Below are positions 33,346-45,200 of a DNA stretch of 64,000 nt, one piece after another. The translations under genes were made by a program, and so were the position numbers. The stretch is from contig NC_053146.1 in NCBI RefSeq assembly GCF_016808335.1, forward strand, positions 38,808,470 through 38,872,469, given 5' to 3'. This stretch comes from Panicum virgatum (lineage: Eukaryota; Streptophyta; Magnoliopsida; Poales; Poaceae). The notes beneath the pieces are model-generated. The model ran no database searches. It was not told the origin of the DNA and saw only the letters and a program-made list of their open reading frames with translations. Within the stretch, counting starts at the first letter, position 1. Each line of letters starts with the position of its first letter.

Positions 33346-36300
33346 CTTTTTTTAGATAAAGGAATATTGAACAATATCCTAGCCTTTATATCAAGTGATA
33401 TATCCGGCCCTTATTACAAACTTTGAGAGATAAACATGAAGCAAATTACAAGCCACAAAGCATATTACTAAACTGCCACCCGTTCCGCGCAAAGATGTCC
33501 ATCGCCGTCACTTCCAAGGCGCGGTATGCATCTGCGATCAAGCCTCTGTCCTCCTTCTTTTGCAAAATCGCCCATGTCCTGGTAAGATAAGTGGCCCTGA
33601 AAAGGATCAGGAGAACAGTTTGTTTTTGAGTATTATGAAAAACTACATTATTTATGGATAACCAAATTGACGAGAGAAGCGCACATAAGTCCGTGAACAT
33701 AACTTTTTCCTTTTCCCACATGAAACCCTGCAGTCATGACCCGAATAAGTGCACAATATTATTAGGTTTTGTAAGACCGAAGGTGATAAAAATTATCCTC
33801 AAAAGTAACCTAGCCATATGACACCCGAAGAAGAGATGTACAATTGTTTCATTATTTATGCAAAAATAATATTGTTTGCTCCTCTTTCAATTGGGCTTGG
33901 CTAAATTATCCTTTGTTAGGATAACCACACGGTGGAGTAGCCAAATAAATATTTTTACTTTCAAAGGAATTTTCAATTTCCACACGGGTTGGTTTGTATG
34001 TAGAATTCGAACATCTAATAGAGCTGAGTACATAGAATGAAGTGAAAATTGGCCGCTTTTGTGAAGTTGCTAGATTTCAATATCCTTATTATCTCTCAGC
34101 TGAATGTTAGCAACGCGATATCCCAAATCCATCCAGTCCCTTAGGTTATTTCCCGTAAGGTGTCCCTTAAACGAGACATTCAAAGGGTCTCCATTAAATA
34201 CAGTATGAACTGTAGCATGTTTGGACCAGCACAGGAAGAGAAGAGTCTCGCCCCCGCGTCGTCTCGCCCAGAGGCGACACGGGCGGCACCCACCCCCCTC
34301 CTGACCTCCCCCGCGACCTCGCCGCTACCGGAGCAGGGCGCCGGAAGCCCGTGCACCTGCGGGGAAGGCGGCGGCGGGGCTTCTCTTCGCGGCGAGCAAG
34401 CGCAGCCTGCGCTCGACGCGCAGCGCCAGGTGCCGGCCGGGCGCGGTGGCGGGTGGCGGCGGCGGCCCGGGGCTACGGATCCGGCGTCTAGGGGATCGGA
34501 TCCGGCGCCCCGGGGGCTGACGGCGGCGGCTCCCCCCCTCCGGCAGGCTCGTGGCGGTGCCGGGCTTGGAGGCGGCGACGGCGGCTCGGGGTGGCGGATC
34601 CGGTGTCCTGGGGTCTGGATCCGCCCCCCCGGCGGTGGACCCTTGGCTGCAGGTCGTCGGGGACGGCGATGGCGACGGCTTGTGCCGACGGCCTGCGGCG
34701 GGTGGTGTTACACGACAGGTGGAGTCTGGTCTGTCTCCGCGTGCTGCCTTGTCGGATGGGGTGGCGGCCGACGCAGCTTTGCGGCTACCGCGTGCAGCTG
34801 GCGCGTCGACGCCCGTCTGATGGGGCTTTCGTGGGGTAGCGGGACACGGCGTTGAAGGTGTTGGATGGTGAGTGGGTCGGCTTCTTGGCCCAGCATCTGC
34901 GCTTGTGGGTTCTTGGCGAAAGCTTGGGCGACGGCGATGCCGTAGGGCGCCGCTTTCCCTGTTGGGGGCGTCGTGTTTCCCTAGCGTTGACATCCAAGGG
35001 AGAAATCCCAGTCCATTGGGGACGTGCGATGGTGGCGCCATTGGCGTCGCTCCCTTCCTGAAGACATCGCATTTGGATTGTGTCGTGGCTTCGATGTCCC
35101 TCTGGACGGATGTTCTTGCTTCCCGATGCTTCGGTGTGGGTCTTGTGAAGTCGGGGTTGTTGCGTGAGGGACGTGGCTCGGCAACGATGACATGCGGCGA
35201 TCTTCCCTGAAGCTAGGGGTCTACATTCGCTGGGGACGGGGTGAGGATTCATGATCGGAAGTCGGAGCTGCTCTTCGTGATGTCGAGTTTGGCAACGATA
35301 ACCGGTTGTGGCCGCTTGCTTCGGACCCGTCGGTGGGTGGCTCGTGGGTGGCTTGCCATGGGAAGTTGGAGCTGCATAGCTTGCTCTATGCTCGGCAACG
35401 ATGACCCATGGTGGTGCGTCGTGTTTGTACTCAACTGTGTTGCGTGGGTTGGTTAGCCCCTCGAATGCCTCCTTTCGGCATCTTGTTGGGTTAACCTTTC
35501 TTGGAAATAATTTCTTTTGTCTTAATTGAGCGGCAGAGCTCCTGCCTTTATGTTAAAAAAAATGAACTGTAGCATGTTTGCGAGGAATCAGATTGAACAA
35601 ATTGGGATATTGATCTTTAAGGGCCGAGTTCCCCAACCACTTGTCTTCCTAAAATCTGGTTTGTTTCCCATTCTGTACCTTAAACATCATCCATTTAAGA
35701 AAATATTGTTTTACTGACATAAGCCCTAACCAAAACTGTGAATCACCAGATTTTTTCTCAACCTGGGTGACAGTTTTGGATTTAAGGTATTTATTCCTGA
35801 GTATCTGTTGCCAAATGCCATCTTCATTAGTAAGTTTGAACAACCATTTACTTAAAGGACACTTGTTTTGGACTTTTAAATCCATAATTTCCCGACCACC
35901 TTGTTTTTTTGATCTACATAATATATTCCATTTGGATAATCTATATTTTCTTTTGTGACCATCCCCTTACTAGAAGAATCTAGATCTATAAAAACTTAGT
36001 TTTTTGAGAACTTCTTTAGGGATTTCAAAGAAAGAAAGTATATAGACAGATAGGTTGCTTAAAACTGAGTTTATGAGAGTAAGTCTGCCACCATAGGAGA
36101 GCAATTTGCCTTTCCAAGTATGTACTCAGTTTACGTTCAAAACCTATCTTCTATGATCTTCCAGTCTTTATTACTTAATCTCTTATAGTGTAACGTTATT
36201 CCCAAATAAGTTGGATGAGTTTCTGCCACCTGACATCCAAAAATATCCATGTAGTCAGATTCGACCTCCTGTGGTAATTTATTTTGAGGCCAGATAACTG

Positions 36301-36425
36301 CTCAAAAAATAGTCAATATGAGTTTCATGTTCTTGGCTTCATCGAAATTATGATCTATAAAGATAGTAGTATCATCTGCATATTGTAGATATATTGTAGA
36401 ATTGAAATACCATTTCCAGCTGCAC
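33346..36425 (-). mobile_element. Decayed LINE (RT and zf-RVT remnants), interrupted by a later insertion
   Basis: On the minus strand the 3' end is CCTTTATCTAAAAAAA (about 33350). Upstream fragments read as plant LINE RT C-terminal sequence: 33721-33446 (LSSIWLSINNVVFHN, ATYLTRTWAILQKKE) and 35885-35649 (KWLFKLTNEDGIWQQILRNK, DSQFWLGLM). Further pieces around 36050-36200 (minus) match the 'SYGGRLTLINSVLS'-type RT block. Many frameshifts and stops. A related phrase, TGCACCC, lies at both outer edges (33338 and 36421) and may be a remnant of the target-site duplication. Confidence 0.7.
34224..35561 (+). mobile_element. Non-LTR insertion (GC-rich LINE-derived) with 19-bp TSD
   Basis: A perfect 19-bp duplication, ATGAACTGTAGCATGTTTG, lies at 34205-34223 and 35562-35580. 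The insert ends in TTATGTTAAAAAAA, so it arrived by target-primed reverse transcription. The body is GC-rich with no RT domain. Its 3' part (CAGAGCTCCTGCCTTTATG) resembles grass LINE tails. The long open frames on both strands inside it are compositional. Confidence 0.8.
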
Positions 36426-36841
36426 CCTAGCCCTGTTCAAATCCAGTTTCCAGCTGCTTGACAGAAAACCCAACCCCGGGGTGCGCGGTGTGGCCCAGTC
36501 CATTGCTGTGGCTTTCGTATATTGTAAGTTTATATATTCCTATAGATATTATATAGAGGCACACAGGATGCTTGGATTATAACTTGGTGCAGTGATATAT
36601 ATTGATATGGGCAGCTGATCTAGTGGTTCTGAGGTTTCCATAGTTACGAATGTCAGTGCTAATTAAAGATAGTAGCAAATAATGCACCATCTTGAATATA
36701 AATTTTCATCCGTGAAAACGCAAGTTTGGCACCAACTCCAGCAGAGTACTCCAACGAAATCGGCACTATATTCTCAGGTGACAACACAACCAAGGGCCAA
36801 GGATGCAGGTCATGGCGGTGGACCTCCGTCCCAATGGCCAA
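36426..36841 (-). other. Gap with a possible orphan exon (36659-36838)
   Basis: A minus-strand frame contains HDLHPWPLVVLSPENIVPI and SAGVGAKLAFSRMKIYIQDG, which reads like a conserved exon. I cannot name the family. The copia element 36842-47086 inserted at its upstream edge. Across the insertion the host sequence (47087 on) offers an acceptor-like TTAAACAG just before this frame. It may be a fragment of a disrupted gene. The rest of the stretch is unassigned. Confidence 0.3.
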
Positions 36842-36953
36842 TGTTGGTGTAAATGTAATATTTGTAGAGGACCTTTGTGTGAAAGTATGGAATAAAAAGG
36901 AGTGTGTGTGAGTGGAGGATAACACAAGCCAGAAAACTTCCCCAAATTTAATA
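36842..36953 (+). repeat. 5' LTR of the copia element
   Basis: Runs from TGTTGG to AATTTAATA. The expected terminal CA has become TA, and the primer site follows immediately. It differs from the 3' LTR by a few substitutions and short indels, so the insertion is not very recent. Confidence 0.85.
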
Positions 36954-39131
36954 TGGTATACAGAGCTAAGGTTAGGGTATCGAGCTTGATCGAGCCCCGG
37001 CGATGTGGCTGGCGCGTAAGGTCGCGGCAGGCGCAGCTGCGCGCAGGCGCGCGGCGGCGTGCAGGCGGGCCGCAGGTAGGCGCGCCGCGGCCGGCGCTAG
37101 CAGGTGCGCGTGCTGCAGGCGGCGCGAGCAGGCCCGTTGTCAGCACAAGCAAGAGGCAGCAGGCGTGAGTGCAGGTGCCTGCTCGTGGGGGTGGCTGTGG
37201 GCCCGGATTGTGCAGTGCCTAGGCGTGAGAGGGTCTGCAGCAACTTGTGCATGTTTTGCAGAGCTGGCTGGTGCAAGTGAGATGAGGGGGTGGCGTGAGA
37301 AGTATGGCTAGTTTCGTGCCCGTGTGTTGCTACGAGATAGCTATAGCTAAACTTTTGAAAACATAAGGATCGCAAGATAAAATATTAATAATGTGCAATT
37401 AAATACCGATGCAAGTGACATTTAATACAGAAAAGCTTGTCAAATTAATAGTCAAGGAAGAGCGTGGTGACAAAAGACTCACCAACTCTACTTTATAGAC
37501 TTTTGCATGATGCGGCTAAGATAATATTTTATATCAACAAAAAATCTGCAATATCCATCTCTTTCTTGCATTATCTTCCCTTCTTTGGCAGTTTTATATT
37601 TCCTAATGGTGCACACGGTACCAAGTTGTCAAGGGCGTCAAGCCCCCGACCCGCGACGTTCTGTGATTGCGCGAGGGCGTTGCCTCGGCTTGAGATCGGT
37701 AGGGGAGAGATAGAAGAGGTTTTGGTAAGATAATATATTGCTTAATCCTTCCTGAAATCTGTTTACAAGTATAAATAGGCCCGTGGCCAACTAACCAGAG
37801 CAACTTGCTCCTAAACTTAGGGACTCCATACTTCTAAACTTAAGGACTTTATTAGATAACTTTCCTATTAGCCACTTTGGCCTGCCTGATCAGCGTGCAT
37901 TCCACGCGAAGGAGCCGCGCCCTCTGCTGCCCTGCGCAAGTCACGAATCCTGCGCCGCCTTGAGTAGGTCTGGCCCCACATGACATGTTAGAGCCACAGT
38001 AGTTGCCACTGAACAACCATGTACATATGGTGATTTATCTAGGTAATGCAGCTGAAAATTAAACCTCATGTCTAAGTTTTCCAGGTTGACCATAAGCTCG
38101 TAATCCATGGTCAATGCAGTGTGTTTAAAAGTGTCTCACGGGTTGCCTGAGGGGTATTCTAGCTTCAATGGTCGCACGATGTGTTAAGCACCCATGGGTA
38201 CTGAGTGCTATAACTACTGCCTCCCCTCATTGTTGCACATAGTAGCAGCTCACAGTTGAGAGCCAGCTCACCCTAGGGTGACGGCCATCAAGCGGGCGCA
38301 TGTGTCTCCCAATGGCTCTTCCCATCCTCAGGTGCTGCACCCTCTTACTGCAACATGCATTATATAGATAATAACTTTTTTTTTGCGAGGATATAGATAA
38401 TAACTTATGTTGGAATAAATACAAATTTTAACCAAAGTTTAAGGTTGGTTCTAAATGAGTTGCTCTCTAATATCTATGTAGGAAAGAAAGGAGGTTTGCT
38501 TTACGAATGAGCTAAATGATAGACTGGAGTTTAGCTCCAAATGCAAGGCCATCTAGGCATCTGGAGCATAGATTAAGAGGCAAACCACAGTGAGAGTAGA
38601 AGCAAACAGACATAGCAAGCAATGGCGCACTGCGAGAGCGAGCATGTCTTGGTTTCACTGTGTGTGTTGTCCTCCAACTTCAATCCTGATACCTCTGATG
38701 ATGTCTTTGAGCCAGAACTAATTGTTATATGAATTATACGGAATCAACGTGTTGGACCAAAGATCACTTAGTGTTAGTTTGCTCTGACGGCAGTGAAAAA
38801 CATTTAGTCTTGCTCCTAACAAACCCAGAATTACTTTCAGAACGACCTTTTTAAGTATAGAGCTCTTGCCGCCCTGAGAACATGTTGTTTGTATAAGTAC
38901 AGTTCAGATTCAACAAAAAGACATGCTAATAAAACCAAGCACTCCTCTTTACCTGTCAGATTGAAATTATCATGATGATTCAGTGCTCTTGCTGGACAGG
39001 AAACAATACCACCTACAATTCAGGTCTTGTTGATGACAGTGAGCATTGCCTTACAAAAACCTGAACACAAACAGCAAAAGAAATCCCATCAAAATTTTAG
39101 CTTTCAATTCTGAATCGGAGAAATAGAATAC

Positions 39132-39201
39132 AACAACAACAACATAGCCTTTTTCCCCAAGCAAGTTGGGGTAGGCTAGAGATGAAACCCGAAAGAAATA
39201 A
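39132..39201 (-). mobile_element. 70-bp RTE-type LINE tail with 19-bp TSD
   Basis: The minus strand reads CCCCAACTTGCTTGGGG then AAAGGCTATGTTGTTGTTG, the RTE 3' end with a (TTG)n tail. The duplication AATCGGAGAAATAGAATAC lies at 39113-39131 and 39202-39220, perfect over 19 bp. Confidence 0.8.
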
Positions 39202-39299
39202 AATCGGAGAAATAGAATACAGATTAAAATTTAAAGTCCATAAATTATGTCCAGAAATCACGCCTTAACACATTAGTAGTATTCTTGTAGCTAAACACT

Positions 39300-39397
39300 T
39301 ATCTATTAGATTTGTGATTTAGTTAGGAAGGGAGAACCTTACCAGTCGTATCTATTAGATTTGTGATTTAGTTAGGAAGGGAGAACCTTACCAGTCG
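39300..39397. repeat. 49-bp perfect tandem duplication
   Basis: Two head-to-tail copies (39300-39348 and 39349-39397) of a unit starting TATCTATTAGATTTGTG and ending CTTACCAGTCG. The unit includes a minus-strand splice-donor-like CTGGTAAGG. Confidence 0.85.
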
Positions 39398-40170
39398 CAG
39401 AAACTCTTCCCATGAGTAGATATTAGATGCTATGGGCTTTCACACGATATTGAATAATGGTCTTAGCTTCAAGCACTTCATCTAGAGTCATAAACACAAG
39501 TATCGGTGTATTTAAGATCTGTGATTCTGCACATTCTCATTCAGAATCCCATCGGCACATGGAGCACACTAATGCTAAGTAGTGGAGGCACAATGAAGGT
39601 ATAGTGGATATCGTTCAGAGTAAGTTGTGTTGTATAAATGTAAATATATACAAATGGGAAATTTTAATGACTATCGGTGTATTTAGTTTTTAATGACCAC
39701 AAATGTTGTAGCTCTATACGGTCAGTTTAGAATGGCCATGAATGTTGCAGCCTCAAAGAAAGTACTCAGGAAGTCAACCTTCTGGAGAAACATATACTTA
39801 TTCTGGGGTGGGGTGTGTGTGTGGGAGGTGACTCACCAGGTGGCTGTCAAGGATGACATTGGCGTCCTTCTCGAGAAGGAACTTGACTCAGATTAATGTG
39901 TGGGGCAACCAGACAATGGCGAAACCAGAGTACCAGTCTGTAGATGAAACTGGACAAAAACAAAGAAGCAATGAACAAACTAAAGAATGTAGATGTTTTT
40001 TTGCCTGTTCTTCCATTAACTTGAGTAAGAGGAGGCCAAGATTTTAAATGTAAGAGTATCAAAGCAGCAGTTACATAGTAGCTAGTGATGAGATATCAGT
40101 TTTTTTATTCGATTATTGTACCTTGGAATGAACATATTTAGGCTTCCAAAAATAGGTTCATGGGCGTTGG

Positions 40171-40374
40171 ACAACTGAAGCCCCATCTCTCCATAAGGCA
40201 CAGTGCCTTGCTACAACTGAATTTGCTGAACTCTAACAAACAAGCATTTAGTCTGAGAATTGAAAGAAAAGGGCAGTGGTGGCTAAACTTACGGCATTGA
40301 GCAATTGAAGCCCCATCTCTCTATAAGGCACAGTGCCTTGCTACAACTGAATTTGCTGAACTCTAACAAACAAA
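40171..40374. repeat. Direct repeat pair of ~74 bp with internal palindrome
   Basis: Copies at 40171-40244 and 40301-40374 differ at only a few positions. Each contains AAGGCACAGTGCCTT, a short perfect palindrome. It lies in the Helitron-like interior; its function is unknown. Confidence 0.75.
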
Positions 40375-42244
40375 GACCAATTCCATCGCCTGAGTTGTCG
40401 CCACTCAGGCCCTCTTGTCTAGCAGGATCAAACAAGAATACACCAGGAGCTGTCTGCAGCAACGCACGGCTAAGTACAGTCTCTCGCTGAGTCATAACAA
40501 GACAGCAAAAAAGAAAGATCATATTATTAGGTGGCTCTGGAGGGGAAAACATTCATTTTCTAAACTGATTACCACACATGACAAGGTTGCCTAATAGATT
40601 TGCTAAGTACTTTTCATGCAAAACTGGCCAATGTGAATCTAGATTAAACATGCTATTTTTTAATATTAACATGCTTCAGTTCTAAAGTCTTTCCCCAACT
40701 ACAAGGCCTAACAACAGATATATAATGAACAAATACCATACAAGAACAAATGAAGGTTATTAAAATTTTGACAACTGTTTATGTCCCCTTCCTAACCACA
40801 CTAAGATTGATGCCCCTGTGAGTAACCAAAAAACTACAGTAGCATATCTATCAAGATTTCTTTGATCTTCCTGACCCAAGCAAAATAAGTGTAGTTTTTG
40901 CAAGGATATTCTTGGATGCCACTAAAAATAGGCTGAGTTCTAAGATTGATCTAGGAACTGATTTTGCAGTTGCAAATCCATGTAACTACAACAATCTTGT
41001 ACGTATCTGTATAACTACAACATTCTTGCAACCCGTGTGCTCAGTATAACCCAATCTTGCACTCGTATTTTCACAGTCACAGGTTGCAGATTCACCAGGC
41101 AACCATACATAAATAAATAAGCAAAACGTAAACCAAAGCAAGTCCCATGTAACAGTAATAATCTTGAATTAAAACCGTGGACACTGAAAATTGAAATTCG
41201 AAACTGAGCCCGGCCTGACAGAATTTGACAACAAAGTTGAGCAATATTCAGAAAGCCAGAACTTTTGCTATATTCAACGAAAAATTATGTTTAAATACTC
41301 GTTGGAAAGGTCTTCAAAAGCACTACAGCTTCCGTTCATATGTGATTCTCTAATTTGGCCGGTAAAGATCTCAAAAATAAACCGAAGCTACTGCTGTAGA
41401 GGGCGACAAAGTTCTAGAGCACACGGGTCGGAACCAGCCATGGCGCAGGAGGTGCACGACACTACGTACCTGGTGCCGGGGACGCGGCCCTTCAACAACG
41501 TCGGCAGCCCTGCCCAGCTTAACTTCGCGTGATCTTGAACGGATCGAACCTTCTCCCGCCCCTAGTGACGCCCTGCCCAGCTTCGATTCGTGCGATCGTG
41601 GTCGTCTTGCTGGGACACGACGTCCGACCGCCACCAGCAGCCCCAGGGCCCCGCGGCGTTCTCGCCTCTCCCAGTCGCGGCCTCTCGCGCGATGTAGGTG
41701 TGGAGGGCGGCGGCTGCACGCACCGCGCGTGGGGGATCCGTGCCGGCAGGGCAGCCGCGTGGTGGGGTCGTCGAGCATGGCGGAGATGGCGGCTGCCGCG
41801 GCGGGGCGTCGCACGCAGGCGCGGAGAAGCGGAGACCGGAGAGGGGTAAGAGAGGCGCGCACGGCAACGAGCGGGCGGGGAGAGATGGCGTCGGGGCTTC
41901 GGGGACGGCGGTCGCGCGCACCGCGCGTGGGGGATCGATGCCGGGAAGTCGCGGATCCGCAGCGCGCATCGGCGCGGGAGCGGGGGAGGCGAGGGCGAGG
42001 GCGGAAGGGGGACGGCGGAGCGGCGGCGGAGGCGAGGTGGATGGAGGGCGGCGGTTCTGCGAGGGCGGGGGCGGGGGCGGGGTTGAAAGCGTAGTGCGAA
42101 CCATTGAAAAAGCGTAAAAGATGAAAAAAAAAACCTTTTTAGGGTCTTTTTAGTAGTAAGTAGAGATAGAGATACAGATACAGTTGCTGCTTGAAGAAGG
42201 GGGAAGCAAGTCTGATTGGTGGGTGTTTATCAGGTGGTGGTGAG

Positions 42245-45200
42245 ATGAATCCAGAAGAGGTAGAAGCAAAAAAGATGGAAGAAGAGGCTGCAATGAAGGC
42301 AGCAACTAGTGGTGATTCAGGGGGAATTAAAAAAGTGAGATGAGGAATGAGATGAGATGTATGATCCAAGAGCTTATGGGTTTGGGTTTAATTGGTGCCA
42401 AAGCAAATGCGGGTCCATCTGAGTTGAAATTGGAGCTCATGCCAAATGATGTGAAGCTAGATGGTAGTAAGAATTATTTGAGCTGGTATAGGAGAGTACG
42501 TGTCCTTCTAGGAGCTAAGGGAGCGGAGCATTATTTGGAGGAGACCTGTGTTGAGCCGGTTGATAAGCTCAGCACCGAGTGGAGCGTTTGGCATGCAACA
42601 AACTCGGTGATAGTGGCATGGTATTGGCATCAATGTCTCCCACTGTTAGCAAGAGGGTAGAAGCCATGCGCACTGCATCACAGATATGGAGTAACATATA
42701 CTCTCAGATGGGAAATGTGATGATGATGATGGAAATTCAGGGCAAGGCAGATGCAGTGAAATAGGAAGGAAGACCAGTGGAGCAATATGCAAGTGAGCTT
42801 CAGTACTTGTGGGAAGAGCTAGATCACTATGCCCCACTCCAAATGGAGACTCCACGGGATGCTCAGGCTGTTCATAAGTGGGTGGAGGATAGGAGAGGGA
42901 CCCACTTTCTGAAGAATCTAGACTCGGAATTTGAGAGTAGGAGAGCTGCCTTTTGTCATCAGGAGAGTCTTCCTACCATGGATGAGGCCGTTTCAGCCAT
43001 GATTGATGAAGATAGTAGGCTTCGAGTGATGGGTAGTGGCAATTCTATGAAGCCGGCCTATATTGCAGTTGAAGACAGGGAATGCTATAATTGTGGAGAA
43101 AAGGGACATATGAGTTATAATTGTCCTAATCCAAGAGGTAGTGGTGGTCGAGGTGGAACTCGTGGAGGTCGTGGTAGTTCTCGTGGAGGATATGGATGAG
43201 GCCATGGTTACCGTGGTGGAGGCCGTGTAGAGGCCGTGGTGGCCCAAGGGCCAACATGGCGGTCAGTGAGGATACTCTGTCTGTCACTTTGACAGGAGAG
43301 CAAGTCAAACAATGGGAGCAATGGCAGAGAGGCAAAGCTTCTGAGAGCTCCACCAGTACCTCGTATGATCGTATGACTTCAACCTCCAACAACTTCGGTA
43401 ACTTTGCCGACTACACCCGCATGGACGAAGGTACTCGAGCACAGGCACTTGCATCTTCATGTAGGCATCACATAGATTGGGTCATAGATTCAGGAGCATT
43501 CAAACATGTTACTGGCATGTCTAGTTCTTTCAAAACATACAATCCTTACACTCATTCTGAATTCATTCAAATTGCTGATGGCACTTCCCAACTTATCCAT
43601 GGTGTAGGGTCTTTAGAGTGTACACCTTCTCTTAGCCTGTCATCAGTTCTGCATGTTCCATCATTTCCAGCCAATTTCCTTTCTATGAGTTCAATCATTG
43701 ATCAATTCAAGTGCACAATAACATTTGATAAAAATTCTTGTGTCTTTCAGGAGAGGACTGGGAAAAGGATTGGGACTGGAGTCAGGCGTAATGAGTTCTG
43801 GTTCATCAGTCATGAGGAGTCAGCATTGAAAGCAGCTGCTGAAGGAGATGTGAAGGAAATTCTGCTACCCCATTGTCGGTTAGGACATGTATCTTTTGAA
43901 AGCTTAAGTCGGTTGTATCCTGCTATGTTTAAGGGAGTGGACAAAAGTAAACTTGTTTGTGATGCATGTGAGCTTGGCAAGCATACTAGATCCATCTATC
44001 CTAGTATTGGTCTTCGCAGTTGTGAACCATTTATTCTAATACACTCAGATGTTTGGGGTTCCTGTTCAGTCACTTTTGTGAGTGGTGTTAAATGGTTTGT
44101 CACCTGTATTGATTGTTACACTCGTATGACTTGGATCTACATGTTTAAGCATAAAAATGAGGTGTTCCAGTCATTAGTGGCAAATCAGTTCAATGCAAGG
44201 GTTCAAGTCATTCGAAATGATAATGGAACAGAGTATGTGAATAATGAATTCAGATTATATCTTTCAGATCAAGGGATCATTCACCAAACAGCTTGCCTAG
44301 GAACTCCACCTCAGAATGGTGTAGCTGAGAGGAAGAATCGTCATTTGTTGGAGGTAGCAAAATCTCTAATGTTTCAGATGAATGTACTCAAGTATTTATG
44401 GAGTGAGGCAGTGATGACAGCTACATACCTTATCAATCGAATGCCATCAAGAATACTTGGTATGAAATCACCTGTTGAGCTTCTGTTGGGAAGGCATGAC
44501 TTCAAAGTCCCACCCAGGGTCTTTGGTTGTGTTTGTTTTGTGAAGGATCATCGGCCAATGGTGGGAAAGTTGGATCCTCAAGCTGTTAAGTGCATATTTG
44601 TGGGTTATGCTTCTACTCAGAAAGGGTACAAGTGTTGGGATCCTATTGGTAAGAGGTTTGTGAGCATGGATGTGACTTTTCATGAGGAAGAACCATACTA
44701 TATAAGGAAGGATGACCTGGATCAATTTTTGGAGGAGTTCTCTCCGATCAATGAGAATGACCATAGAGAAGGGGAGGCTAGAATAAATAGTCAAGGTAGT
44801 GATCCAGCGAGTGGGGTTTCAGGAGTGATTATTGGAGGAATAGTTCCACAAGATGTGGAGGTGATAGGCCCGGAGATATCAAGTAATGATGAGAGTCATG
44901 ATGAAAGAAATGGTGAAGGTAATGGTGATGATGAACCAAACATTGATAGTCAGGAGGAGATGGAGGACAATGATGTTGTGGTTGTTGGGACAATTCCATG
45001 CCCAATGGGTGAGAAAGTGAATGAGAAGCAGGAGGAGCAAACCAGGTAGAGAGAGCAACCTATAGTGTACTTTCGAAGGCGGTTTAAGAAGCAGGGGGAG
45101 CAACCCAGGTAGAGGGAGCAACCTATAGTGTATTTTCGAAGGCGGTTTAAGAAGCAGAGGAGCAACCACAACCTGAACGTATTGAAGCTCCAGTCCCACA

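Larger units (their letters stand above)
37308..42166 (-). mobile_element. Helitron-like insertion carrying gene-fragment-like DNA
   Basis: On the minus strand it starts TCTCTACTTACTACTAAAAAG (first 20 bases match the Helitron 5' style), preceded by a host A at 42167. It ends GCACGAAACTAG at 37311-37308, with the preceding hairpin-forming CGTAGCAACACACGGGCACG. The base after CTAG is C rather than the canonical T. It splits the copia leader precisely. The interior has a GC-rich minus-strand block (41400-42104). Exon-like pieces on the minus strand include one around 39885-39838, with a GT donor and FLLEKDANVILDSHL in its frame. LTR-like and LINE-like debris is also present. No Rep/helicase was found, so it would be non-autonomous. 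Confidence 0.6.

Noticed and set aside
34325..35041. 238-residue minus-strand frame as a gene
   Set aside because: It lies inside a retroposed GC-rich insert flanked by a 19-bp duplication and lacks any domain.
41562..42104. 180-residue proline-rich minus-strand frame as a gene
   Set aside because: It lies at the 5' end of the Helitron-like insertion, with overlapping open frames on both strands; at best a captured first exon.
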